Positions 8,665-17,256 of a stretch of 17,256 nt of DNA are shown piece after piece. Location: contig CM060319.1 of NCBI GenBank assembly GCA_030674155.1, positions 1,488,110 to 1,505,365 on the forward strand, in the 5' to 3' direction. The notes under the pieces are model-generated. The model did no database searches, was not told the DNA's origin, and saw only the letters and a list, made by a program, of their open reading frames with translations. The DNA comes from Stramonita haemastoma (taxonomy: Eukaryota > Mollusca > Gastropoda > Neogastropoda > Muricidae). The first letter of the stretch is position 1. Each line of letters starts with the position of its first letter. A program made the translations under genes and the position numbers.

Positions 8665-8775
8665 AGAGAGAGAAAGGGGAGAGGAATAGAGAGGTGGGAG
8701 GGAGAGGGAAAGAGATAATATAGATAGATAGAGGGAGAGAGAGAAACAGAGAGACAGATAGAGACATAGAGAGAA
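8665..8775. repeat. Imperfect GA/GATA microsatellite
   Basis: Purine-rich GA repeats with 'tagatagatagag' and 'gacagatagagac' variants, between two S1 fragments. Confidence 0.8.
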
Positions 8776-8856
8776 TGGAAATGACCTTTATTTTTAAAGG
8801 GTAACAGAATAAGCATTTTCATACATTTTTTTTCATCCGGCCCTTGTCCTGATTAA
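8776..8856 (-). mobile_element. S1-like tail-A fragment
   Basis: The minus strand runs 'atcaggacaagggccggatg', then a T/A run, then 'gcttattctg', parallel to the tail of S1 at 8431-8500 but diverged. Bounded on both sides by GA repeats. The second copy is at 12868-12949. Confidence 0.55.
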
Positions 8857-8860
8857 GGAG

Positions 8861-8898
<38 letters not shown>

Positions 8899-8909
8899 AG
8901 AGAGAGAAG

Positions 8910-8941
<32 letters not shown>

Positions 8942-8954
8942 AGAGGAGGAGATG

Positions 8955-8985
<31 letters not shown>
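8857..8985. repeat. (GA)n microsatellite
   Basis: GA repeats with AAG and GGA breaks, running directly into the TG/CG array. Confidence 0.93.
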
Positions 8986-9160
8986 ATGTGTGTGGCGCGC
9001 GCACGCGCGGCGCGTGCGTGTGTGTGTGTGTGTGTGTGTGCGCATGTGTGTGTGTGTGTGCGCGCATGTGTGTGTGCGTACGTGTGTGCCTTTGCATATG
9101 CATGTGTGCGTGTGGGTGTGTGTATGCGAGCGCGTGCGTGCGTGCTCGTGTGTGTGCGAA
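8986..9160. repeat. (TG)n/(CG)n alternating purine-pyrimidine array
   Basis: Alternating TG with CGCG segments ('ggcgcgcgcacgcgcggcgc' at 8993-9012), the type of sequence that most readily forms Z-DNA. The two strands give only Cys-Val-Arg or Thr-His repeats. Confidence 0.92.
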
Positions 9161-9199
9161 CGTATTTAGGGTTTATAACATTGTGAACGCATCTGATAT

Positions 9200-9235
9200 G
9201 TAAAGGAAAAGGCAGCCCATAACCTATACGGTCGT

Positions 9236-9236
<1 letters not shown>
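9200..9236 (-). mobile_element. SINE S2 3' end fragment
   Basis: The minus strand reads 'cacgaccgtataggttatgg' followed by 'gctgccttttcc', matching the 3' end of S2 at 11444-11475 and 1981-2010. The rest of the element is replaced by (GACA)n on its 5' side. The second copy is at about 13259-13297. Confidence 0.6.
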
Positions 9237-9286
<50 letters not shown>

Positions 9287-9388
9287 CAGAGGCAGGCAGG
9301 CGGGCGGGCGGGCGGAGACAGTAGGGTATGCGCGCGAGTGTGTGCGTATGTGTGTGCGCGCACGCGTGTGTTTGTGCGTGTGCGTGTA
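9237..9388. repeat. (GACA)n, GGCA/GGCG and TG/CG arrays
   Basis: About eleven GACA units (9239-9281), then 'ggcaggcaggcgggcgggcg', then an alternating TG/CG segment to 9388. No coding content. The region from 9389 to 9560 has no recognised feature. Confidence 0.9.
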
Positions 9389-9576
9389 TCTTCATCTACC
9401 AACAAGTGAATAGTTTACTTAAGAGGTTTGGGTTCTAAGCTCGGTAAGTTCACCTCTATAACCCATAGACAACGTTAAGATGCTTTTCCTCTTAGGTGAC
9501 CGGCAGTGACTCACGTCACCACTGAATGCAAATTAGTTGGAATAACGTGTGGGGCTGAGGGCGGGGGGGGGGGGGG

Positions 9577-9850
9577 ACCTTAGTGGTTAGAGCGTTGCGC
9601 TGGCGGTTTGACGTTCCAGGACCAAGCCCGAGTTTGAGCCATTAGGAGACACCTGTTCAAGGGACCTTTTCCCCGTGGAGTTAGTACTGACCTCAATCCT
9701 TCAAAAATTCTTTCCATAAGACTGTAAAACCGATGATACTTGTGCAAATGCCCACAGAACATTTTGTATACACGATGGAGCCTGTTAAGCTTTTTGAAAG
9801 AGTAGGCTATTCGTTCGGGTAAGAGTGGATGAGAACAAAGTTCTTCAAAA
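9577..9850 (+). mobile_element. SINE S1 relative, tRNA head and core
   Basis: The plus strand has 'ccttagtggttagagcgttg' (A-box-like, near 9577-9596) and a degenerate B-box-like 'gagtttgagcc' (about 9630). Then 'cacctgttcaagggaccttt' and 'agttagtactgacctc' parallel 5640-5720, followed by core pieces 'gcccacagaacatttt' and 'gaaagagtaggctattcgt'. A G run (9563-9576) precedes it. A tail-B module lies further on at 10221-10345, so the element may be interrupted by about 370 bp. The second copy is at 13652-13920. Confidence 0.65.
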
Positions 9851-10220
9851 GCTCAGACAGCACCTGTTGTCTGCCATATGAGCGAAAATGCGTTGTGCTG
9901 CCGTTAAGCGCCTAACAAGTCAGGCCCAGCGCATCCGACTTCGGTACAGGAGAGATTTATTATCGTTTACGTCTTTCTCGGAAAAAAGGCAGGAGAATGG
10001 AGCAAGGAGGCAGAAAAAAGACGAAGTGACAGGTAAAACAAAAACGGAACAAGGGAGACAATGAGAGAAATAGAAAAGAAGGAAATTCCAGCACAACTTC
10101 CCCGAAGGTGGGATGCTATTAAAATGTTATACTGATGCATGACAGACCCCCCCCCCCCTCCCCCGGGCATACCCACGGTACGGGAGAATATACAATTTAA
10201 AACCCAACGCATGTACTCTG
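9851..10220. other. Spacer, nothing recognised
   Basis: No repeat family or exon recognised. Contains a C-rich run at 10147-10163. A minus-strand 100-codon frame (9967-10269) crosses it but includes a Gly run from that C tract and shows no domain. Confidence 0.4.
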
Positions 10221-10345
10221 GTGTCATGTTTAGATAATTATCATCCATGAAGTCAGAATACCGCGACAACTATGTTGATTTATAACAGTGGCATACACAC
10301 AAATCTCACCAGGGGCAAACCTCGGAGCTATGGCCGAGGAACAGT
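10221..10345 (+). mobile_element. SINE S1 tail-B module
   Basis: Plus-strand blocks 'catgtttagataattatc', 'atccatgaagtc', 'ggcatacacacaaatctcac' and 'aaacctcggagctatggccg' align in order with 5861-5974 and 7584-7702. It ends about 60 bp from the exon A donor, antisense to the gene. Confidence 0.68.
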
Positions 10346-10407
10346 TTATAAATATACGCAGGGTTTAGAAGATGTAATGCACATGAATTGATAGAAAATT
10401 CTCTTAC

Positions 10408-10527
10408 CTGTTCATCTTGCCAGAGGACGGAAGAACAAGGATATCAGCACGAGTTGCCAGGATCTGCACATTCCCTGCCATGGGCATCATCAGGGTGGAA
10501 GCTTTGTGTCTGCTGGATTTGGCCGGC
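10408..10527 (-). CDS. Candidate exon A, unknown product
   Basis: A 120-bp segment flanked on the minus strand by 'tttgtttcag' (AG at 10528-10529) and AACAG|gtaagag. Only one of three frames is open: one base to complete a codon, 39 residues (starting PAKSSRHKASTLMMP, containing VQILATRADILVLPSS, ending GKMN), then two bases, so it enters and leaves in phase 2. The composition is protein-like and the splice sites are strong. It joins in phase to frame 2 of exon C (junction codon AGC). It does not join directly to B. No domain recognised. The copy at 14486-14605 is frameshifted. Confidence 0.5.
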
Positions 10528-10889
10528 CTGAAACAAAACGCATGATAGTGTCTTCAATGTTCTAGCACTGATATAAGCTTTTCTTTCATATTTAGTTTTT
10601 AAAGCCCTACTGACCACGAAAGCCATTATCAGGGATGTCAATTCATTTAGTTTCTGTGGCTCTAGTAGTAACATTTACTTCAAGTTTAAAACCAACACGA
10701 CCTTATTCACTCAAGTATCCCACATCGTCAATTCGAACGATCAAATGAGAAAATATTTTAATGACTAAATACATTCCTTTAGGCCAATAAAACCAGGCTG
10801 TGCTGAGGACGCCAGCCACTGTGCTTGATTTATTATCCCCAAATCACACAAAAGTAAAGAATAACGCGTCAAAGCAGATCCCCAATATC
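10528..10889. other. AT-rich spacer, probable intron
   Basis: No further exon could be supported. A 76-codon minus-strand frame runs through exon A in a different phase from the supported one, so it is not evidence of coding. Confidence 0.4.
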
Positions 10890-11049
10890 CCGAAAGTTCT
10901 TTGGATGAAACAATAAACCGAGGACCGGTGTGTGAGTGCACGCAGAACCTCTTGCGCTCACCTTAAAACCTGTTCCACCTTTCGTAATAGGCCATTGCGT
11001 GCAGGGGGAACAGAATTTATAAACCAGCCTGCACACGGGGACTGGATGA
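10890..11049 (+). mobile_element. SINE S1 core with tail A
   Basis: Plus-strand order 'ataaaccgaggaccggtg', 'gtgcacgcagaacctcttgc', 'aaaacctgttccacctttcg', 'taggccattgcgtgcagg', then 'cctgcacacggggactggat' from tail A. The tRNA head is missing and the element stops before the 'cacacgagtgc' block. The second copy is at about 14970-15129. Confidence 0.78.
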
Positions 11050-11430
11050 GTAGCCCACCTTTGCAATCCTTATCCCAGCACTCAAATCTGCACCAAGTGT
11101 TAAAAAAATCAGCTAGATAGTGAAACAGACTTCGAAAAATATTTTGTTTTGAATTCGAGTAGTTTACTCCTCCCCCTCCCTTCCCGCCTTCTTTTGATAG
11201 TACAGGAAAATCGAAGATTTCAAAAAAGAGGATACTGTCAATGTAAGAAAAACCCATTTACTTATTCAATATTGGACCAACAGCAAAACTTGGAAATGTC
11301 GTCAGGCCTAGTGAGGTACCACTCAGTTTACAATTTGACTTTGGATGATCCAAGAATATATGTAGTCAGATTTTGTTGTTGTTTTTTTTAAACTCAGCTT
11401 ATATCTACCAGCCTAACTACAACTCTTAAT
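11050..11430. other. Spacer, nothing firmly assigned
   Basis: AT-rich DNA with a pyrimidine tract (11165-11195) followed by 'tag'. It resembles a plus-strand acceptor, but no open frame follows that ends in a convincing donor. An 80-codon plus frame (11149-11391) is open in both copies, but the two copies are probably the same locus, so this is not conservation. Confidence 0.35.
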
Positions 11431-11748
11431 TACAATAAAGATAAAAGGTAAAGATGTCCCATAACCTAGGTGGTCGTAGGGGAGCGAGGCGTCAGAGACC
11501 TTAGCTTCTCTTGGGGCCAGCATATCGAGGGTGGCACCCATCTCCTCTCCCTTGCTGCTTTACCTTCTCTGACTCTAAAGAGGGCAGGTACCCATTTACA
11601 GGTGGTGTGAACTGGGGGACTGTACTGAAGCCAAGGCGCGCAGACGGTCACCCATCCAATCGGTAACCGCGCTCTAGGCTGCTTAACTTGACTGGGGAAA
11701 AGCGAGCGCTCTGACCACTGAGCTATCCCGCTCCCTACAATAAAGATA
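11431..11748 (-). mobile_element. SINE S2, chimeric tRNA/5S rRNA type, with target-site duplication
   Basis: The plus strand has 'tacaataaagata' at both 11431-11443 and 11736-11748, a 13-bp target-site duplication around 11444-11735. Read on the minus strand, the element begins with a tRNA-like head containing the A box TAGCTCAGTGG (11715-11725). It then runs into a block (11639-11689) resembling 5S rRNA: about 37 of 51 positions match the vertebrate-type 5S internal control region without gaps, by hand count. That block includes AAGTTAAGCAG (box A) and TTGGATGGGTGACCG (box C). No tRNA B box is seen. A tail of about 190 bp ends in 'tatgggacatctttacc'. The head and 5S-like parts are both RNA polymerase III promoter elements. 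Neither a tRNA nor a 5S gene is intact. Confidence 0.85.
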
Positions 11749-12156
11749 TAAACTCTTAATGACAGTGATAAAAAAAATACTGACCCGTACCGCTTCTTCA
11801 GTCTTCACCGAGCAGTATGTTTGAACGTCAAGTCTTCAGACGTCTTTCTTTTCTCCCTCCCCAGCAGTGCCAGTGGTCCGCACTGCAGCTAGGGGGCTGT
11901 GTGAAATGACACCTTGCAAACTGCCCTGCACCCCCCAGTCCACGCACATGAACACTTTTCACGCAGAAAGCGAAAGCGTTGACAGTTCTGTCCGCAAGGT
12001 TAAAAAAAATTAAAAAAGGAAAACAAAACGAAAGAAAAAAAGAAAGAAAAAGCGCGGAAAAAAGAAGCTGGCTTTGGCAGTAAATTTGCATGCTGCTTTT
12101 GGTGACCTTTCTGATCTCTTCTATCTCTGCTTTTGTCTGTCACTGTCTCTCTCTCT
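11749..12156. other. Spacer to contig end
   Basis: A moderately GC-rich block (11820-11990) gives no open frame with supported splice sites, then an A-rich stretch (12001-12065), then the start of a CT repeat at the contig edge. Sequence from about 11830 to 12156 looks identical to 15903-16230. Confidence 0.4.
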
Positions 12157-12256
12157 NNNNNNNNNNNNNNNNNNNNNNNNNNNNNNNNNNNNNNNNNNNN
12201 NNNNNNNNNNNNNNNNNNNNNNNNNNNNNNNNNNNNNNNNNNNNNNNNNNNNNNNN
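12157..12256. other. Assembly gap, 100 N
   Basis: Exactly 100 N, a conventional placeholder for a gap of unknown length. Repeat sequence of complementary type lies at the two edges (CT on the left, GA on the right). Confidence 0.99.
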
Positions 12257-12405
12257 GAGAAAAAAAGAAAGAAAAGAAGAGGAAGAGGAGAGGGGAGGAA
12301 GGGGAAAAAGAAAAAGAAGAAGAAGAGACAGAGGAGAGAGGAGAGGGAAGAGAGGGGGGGGGGGGGGGGGGGTGGGGGAGGGGGGAGGGGGGGGGGGGGA
12401 GGGGG

Positions 12406-12466
<61 letters not shown>

Positions 12467-12525
12467 GAGGGGGGGGGGGGGGGGGGGGGGGGGGCGGGGG
12501 GGGGGGGGGGGGAAGGGGGGAGAGA
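12257..12525. repeat. Noisy purine tract with extreme poly-G, start of contig 2
   Basis: GA-rich sequence (12257-12353), then about 160 positions that are almost all G with rare A, C or T (12354-12512). It occupies the place of the (GA)n tract at 7851-8430 of copy 1, where only a short G run exists. This looks like low-quality consensus at a contig end. Confidence 0.85.
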
Positions 12526-13298
12526 TTCATTTTTTTTAATATCAAGATAATAGAATAAGCACCATGTTTTTTTTTTTACATTCCAGTCCCCGTGTTATGC
12601 GTTTTGCAAATATCTGCTCCCACCGGCACACAATGTCTACCTTACAAAAGCGGAAACAAATTTTAACGTGTGTGCAAAAATGTTCTGCTTGCTTTTGTAT
12701 ACGGGGCCCCCGGTTTTACACTCAATCCGAAGGATTTTTTGGGAGATGGAGTCAGCAAAGAGAGAAAAGGGGAGAGGAAATAAGGGGGGGAGGGGAGGAA
12801 AGGGAGATAAATAAAGATAGATAAGGGGAGAGAGAGAAACAAGAGACAGATGGGAGACATAGAAAGAAGGAAATGACCTTATTTTTAAAGGGAAAACAGA
12901 TAAGCATTTTTATTACATTTTTTTTCATCCGGCCCTTGTCCTGATTAAGGGAGGAGAGGGGAGAAGAGAAAAGAAGAGAGAGAGGAAGAGAGGAGAGAGA
13001 GAGAGAGGAGGAGAGAGAAGAGAGAGAGAGAGAAAAGAGAGAAGGGGAGAGATGGGTGTCGCGCGCACGCGCGCGCGCGTGTGTGGGTGTGTGTGGTGTG
13101 CCGCATGTGTGTGGTTTTGTGTCCCGCGCATTTGTGTGGCTACTGTGTGCCTTTGCATATGCATTGTTGCGTTGGGTGGTGTAGGCGAGGGGCGGGCGTG
13201 CGGCTCGTGTTTTGGCGAACTATTTAGGGTTTTATAACATTGTGAACGCATCTGATATGTAAAGGGAAAAGGAGCCCCATAACCTATACGGTCGTGGA

Positions 13299-13344
<46 letters not shown>

Positions 13345-14485
13345 CAGAGGCAGGCAGGCGGGGGCGGGGCCGGGCGGAGACAGTAGGTATGCGCGCGAGT
13401 TGTGTGCGTATGTGTGTGCGCGCACGCGTGTGTTTTGTGCGTGTGCGCTGTATCTTCATCTACCAACAAGTGAATAGTTTTACTTAAGAGGTTTGGGTTC
13501 TAAGCTCGGTAAGTTCACCTCTATAACCCATAGACAACGTTAAGATGCTTTTCCCTCTTAGGTGACCGGCAAGGGGACTCACGTCACCACTGAATGCAAA
13601 TTAGTTGGAATAAACCGTGTGGGGGCTGAGGGGGGGGGGGGGGGGGGGGACCTTAGTGGTTAGAGCGTTGCGCTGGCGGTTTGACGTTCCAGGACCAAGC
13701 CCGAGGTTTGAGCCATTAGGAGACCACCTGTTCAAGGGACCTTTTCCCCGTGGAGTTAGTACTGACCTCAATCCTTCAAAATTCTTTCCATAAGACTGTA
13801 AAACCGATGATACTTGTGCAAATGCCCACAGAACATTTTTGTATACACGATGGAGCCTGTTAAGCTTTTTTGAAAGAGTAGGCTATTCGTTTCGGGTAAG
13901 AGTGGATGAAACAAAGTTCTTCAAAAGCTCAGACAGCACCTGTTGTCTGCCATATGAGCGAAAATGCGTTGTGCTGCCGTTAAGCGCCTAACAAGTCAGG
14001 CCCAGCGCATCCGACTTCGGTACAGGAGAGATTTATTATCGTTTACGTCTTTCTCGGAAAAAAGGCAGGAGAATGGAGCAAGGAGGCAGAAAAAAGACGA
14101 AGTGACAGGTAAAACAAAAACGGAACAAGGGAGACAATGAGAGAAATAGAAAAGAAGGAAATTCCAGCACAACTTCCCCGAAGGTGGGATGCTATTAAAA
14201 ATGTTATACTGATGCATGACAGACCCCCCCCCCCCTCCCCCGGGCATACCCACGGTACGGGGAGAAAAATACAATTTAAAACCCAACGCATGTACTCTGG
14301 TGTCATGTTTAGATAATTATCATCCATGAAGTCAAATACCGCGACAACTATGTTGATTTATAACAGTGGCATACACACAAAATCTCACCAGGGCAAACCT
14401 CGGAGCTATGGCCGAGGAACAGTTTATAAAATATACGCAGGTTTAGAAGATGTAATGCACATGAATTGATAGAAAATTCTCTTAC

Positions 14486-14605
14486 CTGTTCATCTTGCCA
14501 GAGGACGGAAGAACAAGGATATCAGCACGAGTTGCCAGGATCTGCACATTTCCCTGCCATGGGCATCATCAGGGTGGAAGCTTTGTGTCTGCTGATTTGG
14601 CCGGC
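14486..14605 (-). pseudogene. Frameshifted copy of candidate exon A
   Basis: Same splice sites and same 120-bp length as 10408-10527, but with one extra T ('catttccc') and one missing G ('gctgatttgg'). The net length is unchanged and the frame between the two indels is wrong, meeting a stop. If copy 2 is a poorly polished duplicate, these are consensus errors and not true mutations. Confidence 0.6.
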
Positions 14606-15507
14606 CTGAAACAAAACGCATGATAGTGTCTTCAATGTTCTAGCACTGATATAAGCTTTTCTTTCATATTTAGTTTTTAAAGCCCTACTGACCACGAAAG
14701 CCTTTATCAGGGATGTCAATTCATTTAGTTTCTGTGGCTCTAGTAGTAACATTTACTTCAAGTTTAAAACCAACAACGACCTTATTCACTCAAGTATCCC
14801 ACATCGTCAATTCGAACGATCAAATGAGAAAATATTTTAATGACTAAATACATTCCTTTAGGCCAATAAAACCAGGCTGTGCTGAGGACGCCAGCCACTG
14901 TGCTTGATTTATTATCCCCAAATCACACAAAAGTAAAGAATAACGCGTCAAAGCAGATCCCCAATATCCCGAAAGTTCTTTGGATGAAACAATAAACCGA
15001 GGACCGGGTGTGGTGAGTGCACGCAGAACCTCTTGCGCTCACCTTAAAACCTGTTCCACCTTTCGTAATAGGCCCATTGCGTGCAGGGGGAACAGAATTT
15101 TAAACCAGCCTGCACACGGGGACTGGATGAGTAGCCCACCTTTGCAATCCTTATCCCAGCACTCAAATCTGCACCAAGTGTTAAAAAATCAGCTAGATAG
15201 TGAAACAGACTTCGAAAAATATTTGTTTTGAATTCGAGTAGTTTAATCCTCCCCCTCCCTTCCGCCTTCTTTTGATAGTACAGGAAAATCGAAGATTTCA
15301 AAAAAGAGGATACTGTCAATGTAAGAAAAACCCATTTACTTATTCAATATTGGACCAACAGCAAAACTTGGAAATGTCGTCAGGCCTAGTGAGGTACCAC
15401 TCAGTTTACAATTTGACTTTGGATGATCCAAGAATATATGTAGTCAAATTTTGTTGTTGTTTTTTTAAACTCAGCTTATATCTACCAGCCTAACTACAAC
15501 TCTTAAT

Positions 15508-15823
15508 TACAATAAAGATAAAAGGTAAAGATGTCCCATAACCTAGGTGGTCGTAGGGGAGCGAGGCGTCAGAGACCTTAGCTTCTCTTGGGGCCAGCAT
15601 ATCGAGGGTGGCACCCATCTCCTCTCCCTTGCTGCTTTACCTTCTCTGACTCTAAAGAGGGCAGGTACCCATTTACAGGTGGGTGAACTGGGGGACTGTA
15701 CTGAAGCCAAGGCGCGCAGACGGTCACCCATCCAATCGGTAACCGCGCTCTAGGCTGCTTAACTTGACTGGGGAAAAGCGAGCGCTCTGACCACTGAGCT
15801 ATCCCGCCCCTACAATAAAGATA
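15508..15823 (-). mobile_element. SINE S2, chimeric tRNA/5S type (copy 2)
   Basis: Duplicate of the element at 11431-11748, with the same target-site duplication (15508-15520 and 15811-15823) and the 5S-like block at 15715-15765. It differs by a few single-base changes. Probably the same insertion seen twice, not an independent copy. Confidence 0.83.
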
Positions 15824-16301
15824 TAAACTCTTAATGACAGTGATAAAAAAAATACTGACCCGTACCGCTTCTTCAGTCTTCACCGAGCAGTATGTTGAAC
15901 GTCAAGTCTTCAGACGTCTTTCTTTTCTCCCTCCCCAGCAGTGCCAGTGGTCCGCACTGCAGCTAGGGGGCTGTGTGAAATGACACCTTGCAAACTGCCC
16001 TGCACCCCCCAGTCCACGCACATGAACACTTTTCACGCAGAAAGCGAAAGCGTTGACAGTTCTGTCCGCAAGGTTAAAAAAAATTAAAAAAGGAAAACAA
16101 AACGAAAGAAAAAAAGAAAGAAAAAGCGCGGAAAAAAGAAGCTGGCTTTGGCAGTAAATTTGCATGCTGCTTTTGGTGACCTTTCTGATCTCTTCTATCT
16201 CTGCTTTTGTCTGTCACTGTCTCTCTCTCTATCAATATTTTTTTTCTGTTTGTCTGTCTTCCTGTTCATCTATCTACTTTTCTGTCTGTCCTTCTGTCTG
16301 T

Positions 16302-16442
<141 letters not shown>

Positions 16443-16445
16443 TCA

Positions 16446-16709
16446 ATTAATGGATCATCTTTCAGGAGAACTTTTAAGAAGGATACTGACTACATGTGTA
16501 AGTTGTGTAAGGTAGTGGAAGATGAAGAACATTTTATAAGAAATTGTATTCTGTATGAAAATCTAAGGTATAAGTACTTGGTCCCAATCGATCAACCATA
16601 CGTAAATGTGTTGAAATATGGCTGTGTATTTACCATTCGTAGGCTAAGTTTATATCTTTTCAATGCCTTAAAAATAAGGCAGGATTTTGTTGAAAACTTG
16701 GAGACTTGA
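16446..16709 (+). pseudogene. LINE retrotransposon ORF2 C-terminal remnant with CCHC motif
   Basis: The plus-strand frame gives 87 residues and a stop. Residues 18-34 hold CKLC, then EDEEHF and NC, i.e. C-x2-C-x7-H-x4-C, followed by LYENLR. This cysteine/histidine pattern with 'EDE.HF' and a trailing Tyr-Arg stretch is typical of the C-terminus of reverse-transcriptase proteins of many non-LTR retrotransposons. The catalytic reverse transcriptase and endonuclease are absent; the coding part begins abruptly after the CT microsatellite, so the copy is 5' truncated. Clade not assignable from this end. Confidence 0.72.
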
Positions 16710-17060
<351 letters not shown>

Positions 17061-17256
17061 ATCAAATTAAGGACAGTGTTGCTCTCTTCTTCATATGTAT
17101 GCCACACTTTTCAGAATCGCGCTATACTGGAGGGGGGGTTGGGGGAGTTTGGTGGGGTTTTTCTAATGCAGAATTCCACCAGGGGGGGGTTGTGGGGGTT
17201 TTTTGTTTTTTTTTTGGGGGGGTATTCATTTTGAGGTTTTACGTTTGGATTTTATC
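17061..17256. other. G/T-rich end of window
   Basis: Runs of G and T ('ggggttttttgttttttttt' type) with no recognisable gene. The base pattern resembles uncertain consensus sequence. Confidence 0.4.

Larger units (their letters stand above)
8431..12156 (+). repeat. Duplicated segment, copy 1 (end of contig 1)
   Basis: The whole segment recurs at 12526-16230 in the same order and orientation, with scattered 1-bp indels and few substitutions. Shared landmarks include S1 (8431/12526), (GACA)n (9239/13300), a poly-C run (10147/14226), exon A (10408/14486) and S2 (11444/15521). The positional offset drifts only from 4095 to 4074. The copy ends abruptly at the N gap inside a CT repeat. Most likely this is the true sequence, represented twice by the assembly. 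Confidence 0.95.
12526..16230 (+). repeat. Duplicated segment, copy 2 (start of contig 2)
   Basis: Second version of 8431-12156. In order it holds: S1 with tail A, minus (12526-12757); S1-like tail fragment, minus (12868-12949); GA array (12950-13050); decayed TG/CG array (13060-13215); S2 3' fragment, minus (13259-13297); (GACA)n (13300-13341); TG/CG array (13387-13450); S1 relative, plus (13652-13920); tail B, plus (14295-14420); exon A copy (14486-14605); S1 core with tail A, plus (14970-15129); and S2 with target-site duplication (15508-15823). Differences from copy 1 are mostly single-base indels, dense before about 13300 and sparse after 15000. Confidence 0.93.

Noticed and set aside
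9237..9320. Regularly spaced GACA/GGCA units as a CRISPR-like array
   Set aside because: Units are 4 bp and contiguous with no spacers; a plain microsatellite in a eukaryotic genome.
11149..11391. 80-codon plus-strand ORF kept open in both duplicate copies
   Set aside because: The copies are probably one locus, so this is not conservation. It begins in a pyrimidine tract, has no domain and ends in poly-T.
11639..11689. Possible 5S rRNA gene or pseudogene
   Set aside because: Only the internal control region is present, inside a SINE bounded by a target-site duplication; the 5' part of 5S is missing.
11800..11920. Possible minus-strand exon ending at 'tacgg|gtcagt'
   Set aside because: All three frames contain a stop between the plausible acceptors and that donor.
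12000..12558. Gly-rich and Pro-rich frames crossing the N gap
   Set aside because: They run through N positions and an artefactual poly-G block.

Overview
This is eukaryotic, non-coding-rich genomic DNA, most likely from an animal. Long stretches are dinucleotide and tetranucleotide microsatellites. tRNA-derived SINE copies recur throughout, a LINE 3' end is present, and the few plausible coding pieces are short exons with canonical splice sites. No operon-like organisation is visible. The SINE content (several related copies with interchangeable parts) suggests a mollusc, possibly a gastropod, but nothing here proves the lineage.

Layout. Positions 1-2995 are AT-rich DNA with microsatellites (370-742, 1006-1086, 2427-2520), SINE fragments and a CACACGAAA minisatellite. 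From 2996 to 10527 the minus strand carries a set of candidate exons: E 2996-3272, D 5383-5446, C 5991-6069, B 6877-6981 and A 10408-10527. The space between them is filled with SINEs and microsatellites. I do not recognise the encoded protein. Two different exon chains keep phase (A-C-D with a stop in D, or B-C-D-E), so the gene model is tentative.

An assembly gap of 100 N lies at 12157-12256. The roughly 3.7 kb before it (8431-12156) is repeated almost exactly after it (12526-16230), in the same order and orientation. Contig 1 ends exactly where the duplicate ends in contig 2, and contig 2 begins in noisy purine sequence corresponding to the (GA)n tract before the first copy. The simplest reading is an unmerged overlap between two contigs or haplotigs, not a real tandem duplication. 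Copy 2 is noisier near its start and its copy of exon A is frameshifted, which fits.

Two SINE families dominate. Family S1 has a tRNA-like head with a B box, a shared core, and at least two alternative 3' modules: tail A, containing 'cacacgagtgc', and tail B, containing 'atctcaccattgg'. Family S2 has a tRNA-like A-box head joined to a block closely resembling the internal promoter region of 5S rRNA. One S2 insertion is flanked by a 13-bp target-site duplication. A shorter S2 copy lacks the 5S-like block and has its own probable target-site duplication. The right end (16446-16906) is the C-terminal CCHC end and 3' UTR of a LINE, with (CT)n arrays on both sides. I found no CRISPR array, no rRNA gene and no intact tRNA gene. 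The most interesting items are the tRNA/5S chimeric SINE, the modular S1 tails and the mis-assembled duplication.
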